A stretch of 36,044 nt of DNA. It comes from Thermodesulfobacteriales bacterium. Lineage in GTDB: Bacteria > Desulfobacterota > Thermodesulfobacteria > Thermodesulfobacteriales > Thermodesulfatatoraceae. The position numbers and the translations under genes were made by a program. Where the stretch lies: the NCBI GenBank assembly GCA_026988575.1, contig JALSKZ010000072.1:1-36044 (forward strand). Direction: 5' to 3'. Under the pieces are notes generated by a model, which saw nothing but the letters and a program-made list of their open reading frames with translations, was not told where the DNA came from and searched no databases. Shown piece by piece: positions 15,427-23,651 of the stretch. Numbering within the stretch: position 1 is the first letter of the stretch; every line of letters begins with the position of its first letter.

Positions 15427-15746
15427 ACTCCTCCGGCGTAAAACTTCTTTTATTACCAGAAGCACAAAACAGCTAACATCTGAAGTTTGTCATGGCAAGC
15501 GTTACCCTTTTTGGTCATGGCGAGCAAACGCATTTTTATGATAACCCAAAAAGGTAAAAATTAAAAAAGAAGATTAAAACCTACAGACTTTTGGGCTTTA
15601 GAGTATAATTGATTTGAGACCTTTGCAAAATTGTCGAGATCAGTGTTACAAGCACAAACGCAAGGGATCCGTTCCATTAAAATAGGAACGGGACTTAGAA
15701 AAGGTGTTTTGCAAAGGTCTCAAAATAAAAATTGGAAGGAGATACA
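15427..15746. other. Divergent intergenic region with repeat copy D
   Basis: 320 bp between coaE (-) and the M20 peptidase (+). It contains two near-identical GTCATGGC(A/G)AGC units at about 15489-15532, which resemble the widespread GTCATTGCGAGC-type dispersed repeat, then an A-rich stretch and the MITE-like element at 15616-15721. No gene is seen. Confidence 0.55.
15616..15721 (-). repeat. MITE-like inverted-repeat element, copy D (106 bp, reversed)
   Basis: Same ends GAGACCTTTGCAAAA / TTTTGCAAAGGTCTC, but its body is in the opposite orientation to copies A-C: on the minus strand it reads CACCTTTTCTAAGTCCCG, then the hairpin CGTTCC-loop-GGAACG, then GGATCCCTTGCG and GTAACACTGATCTCGACAA. 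It ends 25 bp before the start codon of the M20 peptidase, so it probably lies in that gene's leader or promoter. Confidence 0.85.
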
Positions 15747-16838
15747 TTGTCCCGCACAGCCGCCCTTCAAGCACGAATTAAAGAAACCATCTTTACCCTG
15801 GCCTCCATTCCCAGCCCTAGCGGACAAGAAGAGGCCATATTGGAATATCTTATCAACCGCCTGCAAGATCAGGGTTTTGGGCTTAAAACACAAGAAGTAC
15901 CCAATCGATTTTATAACATCATTGTAAACGAAGGACGCAATAATCCCCTTCTTCTTACCGCCCATGTAGACACTGTGCCCCCTTGGCTGGGGATTTTCCC
16001 CCCCCGTATACACGAAGATACGTTAGAAGGCCTCGGTGTATGTGACAATAAAGCGGGTGTAGCCCTTATGCTCTTACTCCTTGAAGAACGCAAACGCGAG
16101 GGAAAACCCATACCCGCTACTTTTGCCTTTGTGGTAGACGAAGAACGCGAAGGGGCAGGCTCTGCTACTCTAGCGCAAGGCTCCCTGCCTCCCTATGCTA
16201 TTGTCTTAGAGCCTACTAGTCTGGAGATCGCTATCGCGGAAGGGGGTTCGGTAGAGTTTGAAATACACGTTAAAGGTCGTTCTGTACACGGTAGTTGTCT
16301 TTCCGCGGGGATAAACGCCATTGAAAGGGCTATTGAATTGGTTACAGAAATCAAAAAACTCCCCTTTCTATACAGCGAACACCCCCTCTTAGGTCCTGGG
16401 GGATTTAACGTAGAAAAATTCTCCGGGGGAGATGGAGAACTAAGGGTACCAGACCTTTGTACCCTTGAAATAGATTTTCACGTATTACCAAATCAGGACA
16501 TTAACCAGATTATTCAAGAGATCAAAAACGTTTTAGAAAGAGATCCTTTAGTAAATTACGTGGTTAAGGATATCTCGGAGCCGTTTGCCCTTTCTGAAGA
16601 TACCCCTATTGTAAGCAATCTAGTCAGGGCCTTTCGTCAGGCCTTAAATAGAGAACCAAGGCTATCGGGGATGCGCAGTTGGACCGACGCCGCTCATTTA
16701 TATGCTGCAGGGGTTAAACCCGTAGTCTTTGGCCCGGGAGAGTTGGCCAAGTGTCATACTCCTGGAGAATGGATTTCTGTCAAAGAAGTGGTAGAGGCCT
16801 TTTGGGTATTGGATACCCTTCTAGATGACTTATCCTGA
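15747..16838 (+). CDS. M20-family zinc peptidase / deacylase
   Basis: 363 residues of the M20/ArgE-DapE amidohydrolase family, which hydrolyse peptides or N-acyl amino acids with two metal ions. Metal and catalytic motifs in order: LLTAHVDTVP (His, Asp), GVCDNKAGVAL (Asp), FVVDEEREGAGS (Glu-Glu), VLEPTS (Glu/Asp position), and C-terminal KCHTPGEWI (His). The dimerisation insert starts at EGGSVEFEIHVKGRSVHGS. A TTG at 15747 is chosen: GGAAGGAG lies 5-6 nt upstream, whereas the in-frame TTG at 15732 precedes that SD. Deacetylation in arginine or lysine synthesis is possible but not decided. Its last 85 bp overlap the opposite-strand GNAT gene. Confidence 0.88.
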   Translation: MSRTAALQARIKETIFTLASIPSPSGQEEAILEYLINRLQDQGFGLKTQEVPNRFYNIIVNEGRNNPLLLTAHVDTVPPWLGIFPPRIHEDTLEGLGVCDNKAGVALMLLLLEERKREGKPIPATFAFVVDEEREGAGSATLAQGSLPPYAIVLEPTSLEIAIAEGGSVEFEIHVKGRSVHGSCLSAGINAIERAIELVTEIKKLPFLYSEHPLLGPGGFNVEKFSGGDGELRVPDLCTLEIDFHVLPNQDINQIIQEIKNVLERDPLVNYVVKDISEPFALSEDTPIVSNLVRAFRQALNREPRLSGMRSWTDAAHLYAAGVKPVVFGPGELAKCHTPGEWISVKEVVEAFWVLDTLLDDLS

Positions 16839-17329
16839 AGGTCCAAATCTGTCTCCATACGAATCCAGGCCCCTTGCCTTGCGGTCTCTTTAAAACCTAT
16901 ATGGCGGTAAAATTGCTTGGCCCTTTCGTTCTTCTCTCCCACCCAAAGGGCTACCTTGGTATAGCCCTTCTCCTTTAAAAAGGAAAAGGCCTTTTGCATC
17001 AGCTGATACGCAATATTTTTCCCCTGGAAAAGGGGAGTTACCACCAACTCGTGGATTTCAGGGACCGTTTCCCTCTGAAAACGACAATCTGGTTGCAAGG
17101 CCAAAAAACCAACAGGAACATCATCGCAAAAAGCAACCCAAAAGCCACCCTGAGAGTGCTTTAATAACCAACGCAAATAACGTTTGACCCGTTTGGGATC
17201 ACGATAAGCATAAAGATAATCTTCACCATAGGCCTCTAAATAAAGTTTCTTTAACTCCTCAAAAAGGCCTTCAAGAGAAGATAATTGTTTTATTTCTATA
17301 GGTTTAGAAATGTCCATGCGGGGAAGCAA
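16754..17329 (-). CDS. GNAT-family N-acetyltransferase with antisense-encoded tail
   Basis: 191 residues. A GNAT core is seen: PVGFLALQPDC (beta-4), IHELVVTPLFQGKNIAYQLMQKAFSFL (acetyl-CoA loop, with Q-G-K-N-I-A in place of the usual Q/R-x-x-G-x-G/A) and NERAKQFYRHIGFKETARQGAWIRMETDL. The domain ends near residue 165; the remaining about 26 residues (DKSSRRVSNTQK...) are polar, unlike the family, and encoded opposite the end of the M20 gene. The TTG at 17329 starts one base after the preceding stop codon; ATG 17317 is an alternative. No clear SD. It is the last gene of the acyltransferase trio. Confidence 0.8.
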   Translation of the reverse strand: MLPRMDISKPIEIKQLSSLEGLFEELKKLYLEAYGEDYLYAYRDPKRVKRYLRWLLKHSQGGFWVAFCDDVPVGFLALQPDCRFQRETVPEIHELVVTPLFQGKNIAYQLMQKAFSFLKEKGYTKVALWVGEKNERAKQFYRHIGFKETARQGAWIRMETDLDLQDKSSRRVSNTQKASTTSLTEIHSPGV

Positions 17330-17330
17330 A

Positions 17331-18173
17331 CTAAATTAAAAGATCTGCGTGCTTTGACGACACGGAAAAATCCGCCCATTCCTTAGTAAGGTTGTACAGA
17401 TAACCAAAATAAGCCCTCTCTTCTTCGGAAAGAGTAACCCAAAAATTGGTTTTTTCCAGAAAGAAAAAGACAAAATCTTCCTTTTTTAAACGAGCAGTAG
17501 AAATCACCTTCAGGTCGAGAGGCAAAGGATCCTCCAGGAGAAACTTATATAGATTTTGGTCTTCAGAAACCCTTTTAAAGGCTTGTGCATAGACTCGAGG
17601 TACCTCTTCCAAATTCAGATGGATCAAGACAGTATATCCCCCCTGGGAGCAAGAGGCACAGGCCCTTAGCGGCCCCAACCTTCTAAACAAAAAGACCTTC
17701 TCGAAAAAAGCTGCTTCTTTAGGAACGACACATAAAATTAAATCTGTAGCTCCCTGTATCACGGCATAGCGATAAAGTACTCTAAACAAGTGAAAAAACT
17801 CTACGGAGGCCCGTGCTTTATTAGAAACCAAAGAGACCATATGTATGAATTCTACCAGATAACGTCCTTTACCTCGCAATTTATCAATATAATCTTTATA
17901 AAGCTGATCCGCAGGCAAACCCATCTCCACCGAATCAAACACCACGGTACCTGTAGTAAAAAAAGAATCAGGTACCAGAGAAGAGAGGAGGACTCTGGTC
18001 TCGGGTAAGGCATGGTGGGGAGAAAAACACAAATTTGACGGAGATACTTCTTTGATCTTCGTCCCCTTGCTACAGCGACAAATTAAAGAAAAGGCCTGTT
18101 CGAAATCTTCACGCGCCTGCGCTGGTTTCAGATATACCTTCTGGTAAAGATTACACGGCCAAAGCCAGGGCAC
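17331..18173 (-). CDS. FeeM-like N-acyltransferase paralogue, diverged copy
   Basis: 280 residues, clearly related to the preceding gene (18175-18990). Shared pattern: HALPETRVL, GTVVFDSVEMGLPADQLYKDYIDKLRG, FFHLFRVLYRYAVIQGATDLILCVVP, FEKVFLFRRLG. This is the layout of FeeM-type N-acyl amino acid synthases (GNAT fold, related to AHL synthases). Compared with its sister, the PKHxxFYE segment is changed to PKEAAFFE, and the N-terminal about 60 residues diverge with several Cys. GTG start with GGAGG 7 nt upstream, 1 nt after the sister's stop codon. It may have a new substrate or a partner role. Confidence 0.65.
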   Translation of the reverse strand: MPWLWPCNLYQKVYLKPAQAREDFEQAFSLICRCSKGTKIKEVSPSNLCFSPHHALPETRVLLSSLVPDSFFTTGTVVFDSVEMGLPADQLYKDYIDKLRGKGRYLVEFIHMVSLVSNKARASVEFFHLFRVLYRYAVIQGATDLILCVVPKEAAFFEKVFLFRRLGPLRACASCSQGGYTVLIHLNLEEVPRVYAQAFKRVSEDQNLYKFLLEDPLPLDLKVISTARLKKEDFVFFFLEKTNFWVTLSEEERAYFGYLYNLTKEWADFSVSSKHADLLI

Positions 18174-18174
18174 C

Positions 18175-18990
18175 TTAGGCCTCCGCGGTCTTTTTTATCT
18201 CGGATAAATTCGTAAAGTAATTAACATCTTTGAACGAAAAATTCAAAAAATTTATGTTGGTCTGTCTTATATACGAAAACATTTTTTCTTCAGGTAACCC
18301 TTTGGTTTTAAAGAAATGATAAAGGTTGTATTCCGCAGGAAAATTTTTATAGGCACGCCAGTAGCGCGCAGGGGCCTCGGTAAGAGAAAGATATTCTAAG
18401 GTAAAAGAAGTCTGAAACTGTAAGTGTGCACGCCTTTCCCCTACCCTTTCAAAGAGCAAAATACGTTCGTAAAAATCTGCGTGTTTAGGATGAATAGCAA
18501 TAACCAGCCCCTCTGCCCCACAAAATAAGGCGTAACGATAAAGAATGCGAAATAGGTGAAATAAGGTATTGCGTGCCTTCATATCTTTCCGCGAGGCCAG
18601 AGAAAAAATCTCTGCCAACTTCTGCTTGCCCCGCAGATCATCTAAGACATCTTTATACAGGACATCTGAGGGTAAACCTGTAATACCATCAAAAACAATA
18701 CCCGCCACACTCTCTGGACCTTCTTCACCTATGTAGGTGCCAAAAAAGCGTGTCTCCGGCAAAAAATGATAGGGGGTAGTCCAAAAAGAAGCTGTCTTAT
18801 CCAGCAAACCAACTTCTACGTAACGCTCGTATACCAAACGCCAATATTCAAAGAGAGAAGGTGGCGTTAAAGCCGCCTTTACGCGAATCTCACCCATTAA
18901 TACCTCGTGGGTACGGGTAAGTTTCAAGCGGCGCAAACGCCACCAATCTTCTTCAGAAAGTCCTTTTCTATAATCTTTTTTCCGAAACAT
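18175..18990 (-). CDS. FeeM-like N-acyltransferase (GNAT fold)
   Basis: 271 residues. Family marks: YWRLVYERYVEVGLLD (the RYxVYVE-like entry), YHFLPETRFFGTYIG, VAGIVFDGITGLPSDVLYKDVLDDLRG, LAEIFSLASRKDMKARNTLFHLFRILYRYALFCG, IAIHPKHADFYERILLFERVGE. These match FeeM-like N-acyl amino acid synthases, which join an acyl chain (often from acyl-ACP) to an amine; related proteins occur with PEP-CTERM/exosortase systems. Product here is unknown. It lies 100 bp after aroB, and a gap that size could hold its own promoter. It is followed tightly by its paralogue and a GNAT gene. Confidence 0.7.
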   Translation of the reverse strand: MFRKKDYRKGLSEEDWWRLRRLKLTRTHEVLMGEIRVKAALTPPSLFEYWRLVYERYVEVGLLDKTASFWTTPYHFLPETRFFGTYIGEEGPESVAGIVFDGITGLPSDVLYKDVLDDLRGKQKLAEIFSLASRKDMKARNTLFHLFRILYRYALFCGAEGLVIAIHPKHADFYERILLFERVGERRAHLQFQTSFTLEYLSLTEAPARYWRAYKNFPAEYNLYHFFKTKGLPEEKMFSYIRQTNINFLNFSFKDVNYFTNLSEIKKTAEA

Positions 18991-19090
18991 AATAATTTAT
19001 GCCTCTCTTTCCCATCAAGTCACCCTCTCAGACAACTACTTTATTATTTCTATTCGGCAATCTCTTTAAAAACAATCAATATGGCTCTAT

Positions 19091-20176
19091 TTACACAGTC
19101 TTTAGATCTTCTAATACCTTTTGAATCGTTTCTTGAGGGGGATCTTCATAAAAGACGAACTTACCTATTTCTTTAAGCAACACAAGGGTCAGCTTACCCT
19201 GCCATACTTTTTTATCTTTGCTAAGATAAGTCATAATATCCGCAACTGAAACGGAACGGGGAATCCTCACCGGGAGCCCTAAGTTCTTTAGTAAAGATTC
19301 AATGCGGTGAGCTAGGCCCAAAGAGCCTATACCTAGTATTTCCGAAATTCTTGCTGCAGCCACCATACCAATAGAGACACAAAAACCGTGCAGCAACTTA
19401 TATTTGGCAGCAGCTTCTAGGGCATGGCCTATTGTGTGTCCAAAATTTAATACCCGACGCAGCCCTCCTTCCTTTTCATCTTGAGAGACAATTTCTGCTT
19501 TAATACGACAACTCTCGTATATGAGGTGTTCCAAGTCATCGGCATTGTAGGCCAAAATGGCTTCAGCCTGTTCTTCTAGAAAAGAAAATAAATAAGAGTT
19601 CCAGATACAACCATATTTTACCACCTCAGCCAGTCCGTTTTTCAGGTGCTCCAAAGGCAAAGTAGTCAATACACCGTAGTCAATGTAAACCCGACGGGGC
19701 TGATAAAATGTACCCAAAAGATTTTTGCCTTCGGGCAAATCAACACCGGTCTTCCCTCCTACCGAACTATCTACTTGTGCTAAGAGACTGGTAGGTACTT
19801 GCACATAAGGAATACCGCGCAAATAAATAGAAGCCAAAAAACCGGCTAAATCTCCGGTTACACCCCCTCCCAAGGCCACCACCGCACATTTGCGATCAAA
19901 ACCACTTTGGAGCATCTGACGGGCAAGAAAAACTACCGTATCTATATTTTTGGATTCTTCGCCTGCCGGAAAGGTAAATAAGTGTGCAGACAGACCCGCC
20001 TCTTCCAAGAGCCTTACCAAGTCTTCCCCCAGGAGATGGGCCACATTACTGTCAGAAATAACGGCAAACCGACGGGCCAAATCCAGGACTTTGATGTTTT
20101 CAGGAATATCAGTGAGTAATCCTCCAGCGATTAGTATATCGTAAGGGCTGCCGGTCTTTACCCGAATACGCCGCAT
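19091..20176 (-). CDS. aroB: 3-dehydroquinate synthase
   Basis: Converts DAHP to 3-dehydroquinate, the second step of the shikimate pathway. 361 residues, normal length. NAD+ and metal motifs: FPAGEESKNIDTV, ALGGGVTGDLAGFLASIYLRGI (about 97-118), VPTSLLAQVDSSVGGKTGVDLPEGKNLLGTFYQP, GLAEVVKYG, and the zinc ligands in LNFGHTIGHALE. The ATG overlaps the trpA stop (TAATG), so it is translationally coupled to trpBA. Confidence 0.97.
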   Translation of the reverse strand: MRRIRVKTGSPYDILIAGGLLTDIPENIKVLDLARRFAVISDSNVAHLLGEDLVRLLEEAGLSAHLFTFPAGEESKNIDTVVFLARQMLQSGFDRKCAVVALGGGVTGDLAGFLASIYLRGIPYVQVPTSLLAQVDSSVGGKTGVDLPEGKNLLGTFYQPRRVYIDYGVLTTLPLEHLKNGLAEVVKYGCIWNSYLFSFLEEQAEAILAYNADDLEHLIYESCRIKAEIVSQDEKEGGLRRVLNFGHTIGHALEAAAKYKLLHGFCVSIGMVAAARISEILGIGSLGLAHRIESLLKNLGLPVRIPRSVSVADIMTYLSKDKKVWQGKLTLVLLKEIGKFVFYEDPPQETIQKVLEDLKTV

Positions 20177-21000
20177 TAGTTCCCTCCTCTACTTGTAGCT
20201 TCCCGCAAAGTGCGCACAAAGGAAGAGACTTCCTTAACCAACTTCTGGGGCTGTTCCTGATAACGGCCTATGATCTTTACAATAGCACTGCCCACTACTA
20301 TGGCGTGGGCGTAGGGGGCCAAAGCGCGCACTTGCTCTGGTCTGCCTATGCCAAAACCTACAGCCACAGGTACAGGGGAAAGTTCGCGGGCCAGATCAAG
20401 CTTTAAGGCCAAATCTTGGGGGAGTTCTTTACGATCGCCAGTAATACCCGTAACAGAAACATAATATAAAAAGCCCGAGCTGGCTTTGGCTATCCTGGCA
20501 AGTCTTTCTGGGGGCGTAGTAGGAGCAGCTAACAAAATAGACGCCCGCCTTTCTTTGCGGGCCAGATGCAGCCAATCGCCAGCCTCTTCCAAGGGGAGAT
20601 CCGGAATAATCAATCCATCAAGCCCAACCTCTCGGGCTTCTTTGGCCAACCGCTCTAGACCAAAGCGCCAAAAGGGATTCAAATACCCCATAATGACTAC
20701 CGGAGTATCAAAGCCTTGTTTACGCATGCGTGCTATTAAATGTAAAAAATCAGACAGCGTAGGCTTATTCTTAAGGGCCCTTTGGGCTGCTTCTTGAATA
20801 GTAGGCCCGTCAGCAAGGGGGTCAGAAAAGGGAAAGCCCAATTCTATTACGTCTCCTCCGGCCTCAGCCAAAGCCCACAGGAGATCTTCGGTAACGGTAA
20901 GATCAGGATCTGCCCCTTCAATAAAAGGAATCAGCGCGGCCCGTCCTTGTGTATTCGCCTTTAAAATGGCCTCTTCTACGGCCCTTGCACCCCTAGACAC
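20176..21000 (-). CDS. trpA: Tryptophan synthase alpha subunit
   Basis: Splits indole-3-glycerol phosphate to indole and glyceraldehyde-3-phosphate and passes indole to TrpB. 274 residues. [11 protein letters not shown] (catalytic Glu), [25 protein letters not shown] (catalytic Asp in the loop), [27 protein letters not shown] and [15 protein letters not shown] start, GGAGG 9 nt upstream, 8-bp overlap with trpB. Confidence 0.97.
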   Translation of the reverse strand: MSRGARAVEEAILKANTQGRAALIPFIEGADPDLTVTEDLLWALAEAGGDVIELGFPFSDPLADGPTIQEAAQRALKNKPTLSDFLHLIARMRKQGFDTPVVIMGYLNPFWRFGLERLAKEAREVGLDGLIIPDLPLEEAGDWLHLARKERRASILLAAPTTPPERLARIAKASSGFLYYVSVTGITGDRKELPQDLALKLDLARELSPVPVAVGFGIGRPEQVRALAPYAHAIVVGSAIVKIIGRYQEQPQKLVKEVSSFVRTLREATSRGGN

Positions 21001-22192
21001 CTTTGGCCTCCTTTAAATATTGCCTAACAGCCTCCACGTCTTTGTCTCCCCGGCCCGAGAGATTAACCACCACTATACATCCTGAAGGTAAATCTCGCGC
21101 TATTTGGCAAAGATAAGCCACGGCGTGGGCACTTTCTAGGGCGGGGATAATGCCTTCTGTCTCGGAAAGGATTCGAAAACCTTCCAGGGCTGCTTTATCG
21201 TCCACGGCTACGTAATCTACACGACCAGTCTCTTTAAAAAAGGCATGCTCTGGCCCTACCCCGGGATAATCCAGACCAGGAGCCACAGAGTGAGCCCCTT
21301 TTATCTGCCCTACCTTATCTTGCAACAGATAGGTCATCATCCCGTGGAGGATACCTGGTTCGCCAACGGTTAGGGTAGCAGAATGGTGATCGGTATCCAG
21401 CCCCTCTCCTGCGGCCTCTACGCCAATCATTTTTACGGATTGATCATTAACAAAGGGGTAAAAAAGCCCCATGGCATTAGAGCCTCCCCCCACGCAGGCT
21501 ATAAGTACATCTGGTAAGCGTCCCTCCAAGGCCCTGATCTGCCTTTTGGTCTCTCGGCCTATGACACTTTGAAAATCCCTCACTATCATGGGATAAGGAT
21601 GAGGGCCGACTACAGAGCCTATTACATAGTGGGTAGTCTCTACATTGGTCACCCAGTCTCGAATGGCCTCGTTTATGGCGTCTTTTAAGGTCTGTGTCCC
21701 TGAATAAACGGGCAACACCTTAGCCCCTAACAATTCCATACGAAACACATTCATGGCCTGGCGCACAGTATCTTTGGCCCCCATATACACCACACACTCA
21801 AGCCCCATCAGGGCCGCGGCCGTGGCGGTGGCCACCCCATGTTGGCCGGCCCCTGTCTCGGCAATTATCCTGCGCTTGCCCATCTTCTTGGCCAAAAGTA
21901 CCTGTCCTATAGTGTTATTTATCTTATGGGCCCCTGTATGGGTAAGATCTTCTCGCTTGAGATAGATCTTTAAATGTCCTCCTAACGTTTCCGCCAGACG
22001 ATAAGCTGGATAGAGGGGAGTAGGACGCCCTACGTAGTGGCGAAGATAAAACTTTAAGGCGTTTTGGAAGTCGCTGTCTCGCTTATATCTTTTGTAGGCT
22101 TTTTCTAATTCATCTAGGGCGGGCATCAATGTCTCAGGGACATAACGTCCCCCAAAAGGCCCAAAATGACCACGACGGTTCGGAAGCGGCAT
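20993..22192 (-). CDS. trpB: Tryptophan synthase beta subunit
   Basis: PLP enzyme condensing indole with serine to tryptophan. 399 residues, TrpB1 type. [13 protein letters not shown] at the start, the PLP lysine in [13 protein letters not shown] (about 84-96), [29 protein letters not shown] (phosphate loop) and SGRGDKD at the end. AGGAGG precedes the ATG. trpB follows sir2 by 54 bp, in which a stem-loop lies (22213-22232). The other trp genes are not in the window. Confidence 0.98.
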   Translation of the reverse strand: MPLPNRRGHFGPFGGRYVPETLMPALDELEKAYKRYKRDSDFQNALKFYLRHYVGRPTPLYPAYRLAETLGGHLKIYLKREDLTHTGAHKINNTIGQVLLAKKMGKRRIIAETGAGQHGVATATAAALMGLECVVYMGAKDTVRQAMNVFRMELLGAKVLPVYSGTQTLKDAINEAIRDWVTNVETTHYVIGSVVGPHPYPMIVRDFQSVIGRETKRQIRALEGRLPDVLIACVGGGSNAMGLFYPFVNDQSVKMIGVEAAGEGLDTDHHSATLTVGEPGILHGMMTYLLQDKVGQIKGAHSVAPGLDYPGVGPEHAFFKETGRVDYVAVDDKAALEGFRILSETEGIIPALESAHAVAYLCQIARDLPSGCIVVVNLSGRGDKDVEAVRQYLKEAKGV

Positions 22193-22212
22193 AAAATCCT
22201 CCTTAATAAAGG

Positions 22213-22232
22213 CCCTACTTTAGCGAGTAGGG
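22213..22232 (-). terminator. Stem-loop between sir2 and trpB
   Basis: CCCTACT / AGTAGGG with a 6-nt loop, about 20 nt upstream of trpB on the minus strand, followed by CCTTTATT. It could be a weak terminator after sir2 or a leader element of trpB. No leader peptide rich in Trp was seen. Confidence 0.4.
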
Positions 22233-22246
22233 ATATCTAACTCAAC

Positions 22247-22957
22247 TTAATCGCTTATCAGTGCCAAAAGTTTTTTGACAAAATTAGGTACCACCCGGGT
22301 TGCCGGGCCATAGTAATGTTCGTGAAATAGCTCCGCCACAGCCGAAGGCTCCAAATTTAGCTCAATACACCAAGCCCCGGCCTCGCGGGCCAAAAGCACA
22401 AAACCCGCCGCCGGGTATACTGTACCAGAAGTCCCTATACTAACAAATAAATCGCACGACTTTAGGGCAGCATATATTTCTTCGAGGAAGAGTGGACTCT
22501 CTCCGAACCATACAATATGAGGCCGGAGATACCCCTTTTGGGAGCACCCAGGGCAGGCCGTAGAGGAAAAAACCGGCCCGTTATGGTTAAATATTTTATT
22601 ACACGCCTCACAGCGCACCTTGAGCAGCTCCCCATGCATGTGAAGCAAATTTTTACTCCCGGCCCTTTCGTGTAAGTCGTCTACATTTTGCGTCACCAGA
22701 AGGACTTCTCCCGGAAACTCCCTTTCTAATTGAGCCAAGGCATAATGTGCGGCATTTGGCCTATATTTGGCCAACTCCAGCCGGCGTTGATTATAGAAGG
22801 CATGAACTACATCAGGCTGCCGCGCAAAGGCCTCTGGGGTAGCCACGTCCTCTAGACGATATTTTTGCCAAAGCCCCTTGGGCCCTCTAAAGGTCTGGAT
22901 ACCAGATTCAGCCGAAATTCCGGCCCCCGTTAAAATAACAATTTTCTTAAACTTCAT
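22247..22957 (-). CDS. Sirtuin, NAD-dependent protein deacylase (CobB/SIRT5-like)
   Basis: 236 residues. NAD site GAGISAESGIQTFRG (about 10-24), TQNVDDLHERAG, catalytic His in LLHMHGEL, zinc site CEAC...CPGC (about 119-144), LRPHIVWFGESP and SIGTSGTVYPAAGF. The FYNQRR segment gives the Tyr-x-x-Arg pair that in SIRT5 and E. coli CobB accepts succinyl/malonyl-lysine, so desuccinylase activity is likely in addition to deacetylation. It overlaps the tolQ-like gene by 11 bp. Confidence 0.95.
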   Translation of the reverse strand: MKFKKIVILTGAGISAESGIQTFRGPKGLWQKYRLEDVATPEAFARQPDVVHAFYNQRRLELAKYRPNAAHYALAQLEREFPGEVLLVTQNVDDLHERAGSKNLLHMHGELLKVRCEACNKIFNHNGPVFSSTACPGCSQKGYLRPHIVWFGESPLFLEEIYAALKSCDLFVSIGTSGTVYPAAGFVLLAREAGAWCIELNLEPSAVAELFHEHYYGPATRVVPNFVKKLLALISD

Positions 22958-23651
22958 CCTTCACTTCTACGCTACTAGAGGACACCTGATGTAATTCTTT
23001 ATCCACAAGCATTAGGGTAAGGGTGCCTACTTCTTGCAGATAGACCTCTAAACGCTCTAACCGAGCGGTAAAAAAATTATAGGCCATCGCCGCAGGGATA
23101 GCCGCAAAAAGTCCCAAAGCGGTAGCAATAAGGGCTTCGGCAATCCCTGGAGCCACAGTGGCCAAACTGGCACTGCCCTTGAGGCCGATATCATGAAAGG
23201 CAGACATAATACCCCAAACGGTACCAAAAAGACCTATAAAAGGGGAGCTATTTCCTGCTACCGCCAGATAAGTAAGACCTTGCCTCAGTAGCAATAGTTC
23301 TCGTTCTATATAAAGGGGCACCAAATTGGAAAGCCTGCGCAAAAAGGCCTCTGACACAGGAGCCGAAGGAGTTACCTTTTCTGCCCGAAACCGGACCCAT
23401 TCGTTCAGTAACGCACGTACTACGCGCCATCCAGTAGTCTTGCGAAAAGACTTTAATTTACTGACCAGGGAAATACAGTCTCCTGCCTCTTCAATGGTAT
23501 CTACCAAGTCTTGAAGCGTTTGTTCGTTACGGCTAAATTCTCGCCATTTAAAAAAAATTATGGTCCAGGCCCCTAAAGAGATCAAAAACAAGATGACCAT
23601 AGTGAGTTTGGCTACCGGACCAGCTTGTAAAATAAGGATCCAAATATTCAT
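22947..23651 (-). CDS. TolQ/ExbB/MotA-family proton-channel protein
   Basis: 234 residues with three membrane helices: one near the N-terminus (about 12-33) and two in the family core GNSSPFIGLFGTVWGIMSAF ... LIATALGLFAAIPAAMAYNFF. This is the TolQ/ExbB arrangement, a proton-motive-force-driven motor subunit of the inner membrane. ATG 23651 is preferred: GGGGAG lies 7 nt upstream and the start overlaps the mqnD stop (TAATG). No TolR/ExbD gene follows; the next gene is a sirtuin. Its partner must be elsewhere. Confidence 0.88.
   Translation of the reverse strand: MNIWILILQAGPVAKLTMVILFLISLGAWTIIFFKWREFSRNEQTLQDLVDTIEEAGDCISLVSKLKSFRKTTGWRVVRALLNEWVRFRAEKVTPSAPVSEAFLRRLSNLVPLYIERELLLLRQGLTYLAVAGNSSPFIGLFGTVWGIMSAFHDIGLKGSASLATVAPGIAEALIATALGLFAAIPAAMAYNFFTARLERLEVYLQEVGTLTLMLVDKELHQVSSSSVEVKDEV

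Noticed and set aside
22193-22246. Trp attenuator upstream of trpB
   Set aside because: There is a small stem-loop but no Trp-codon-rich leader peptide, no competing second stem, and no T-box features.
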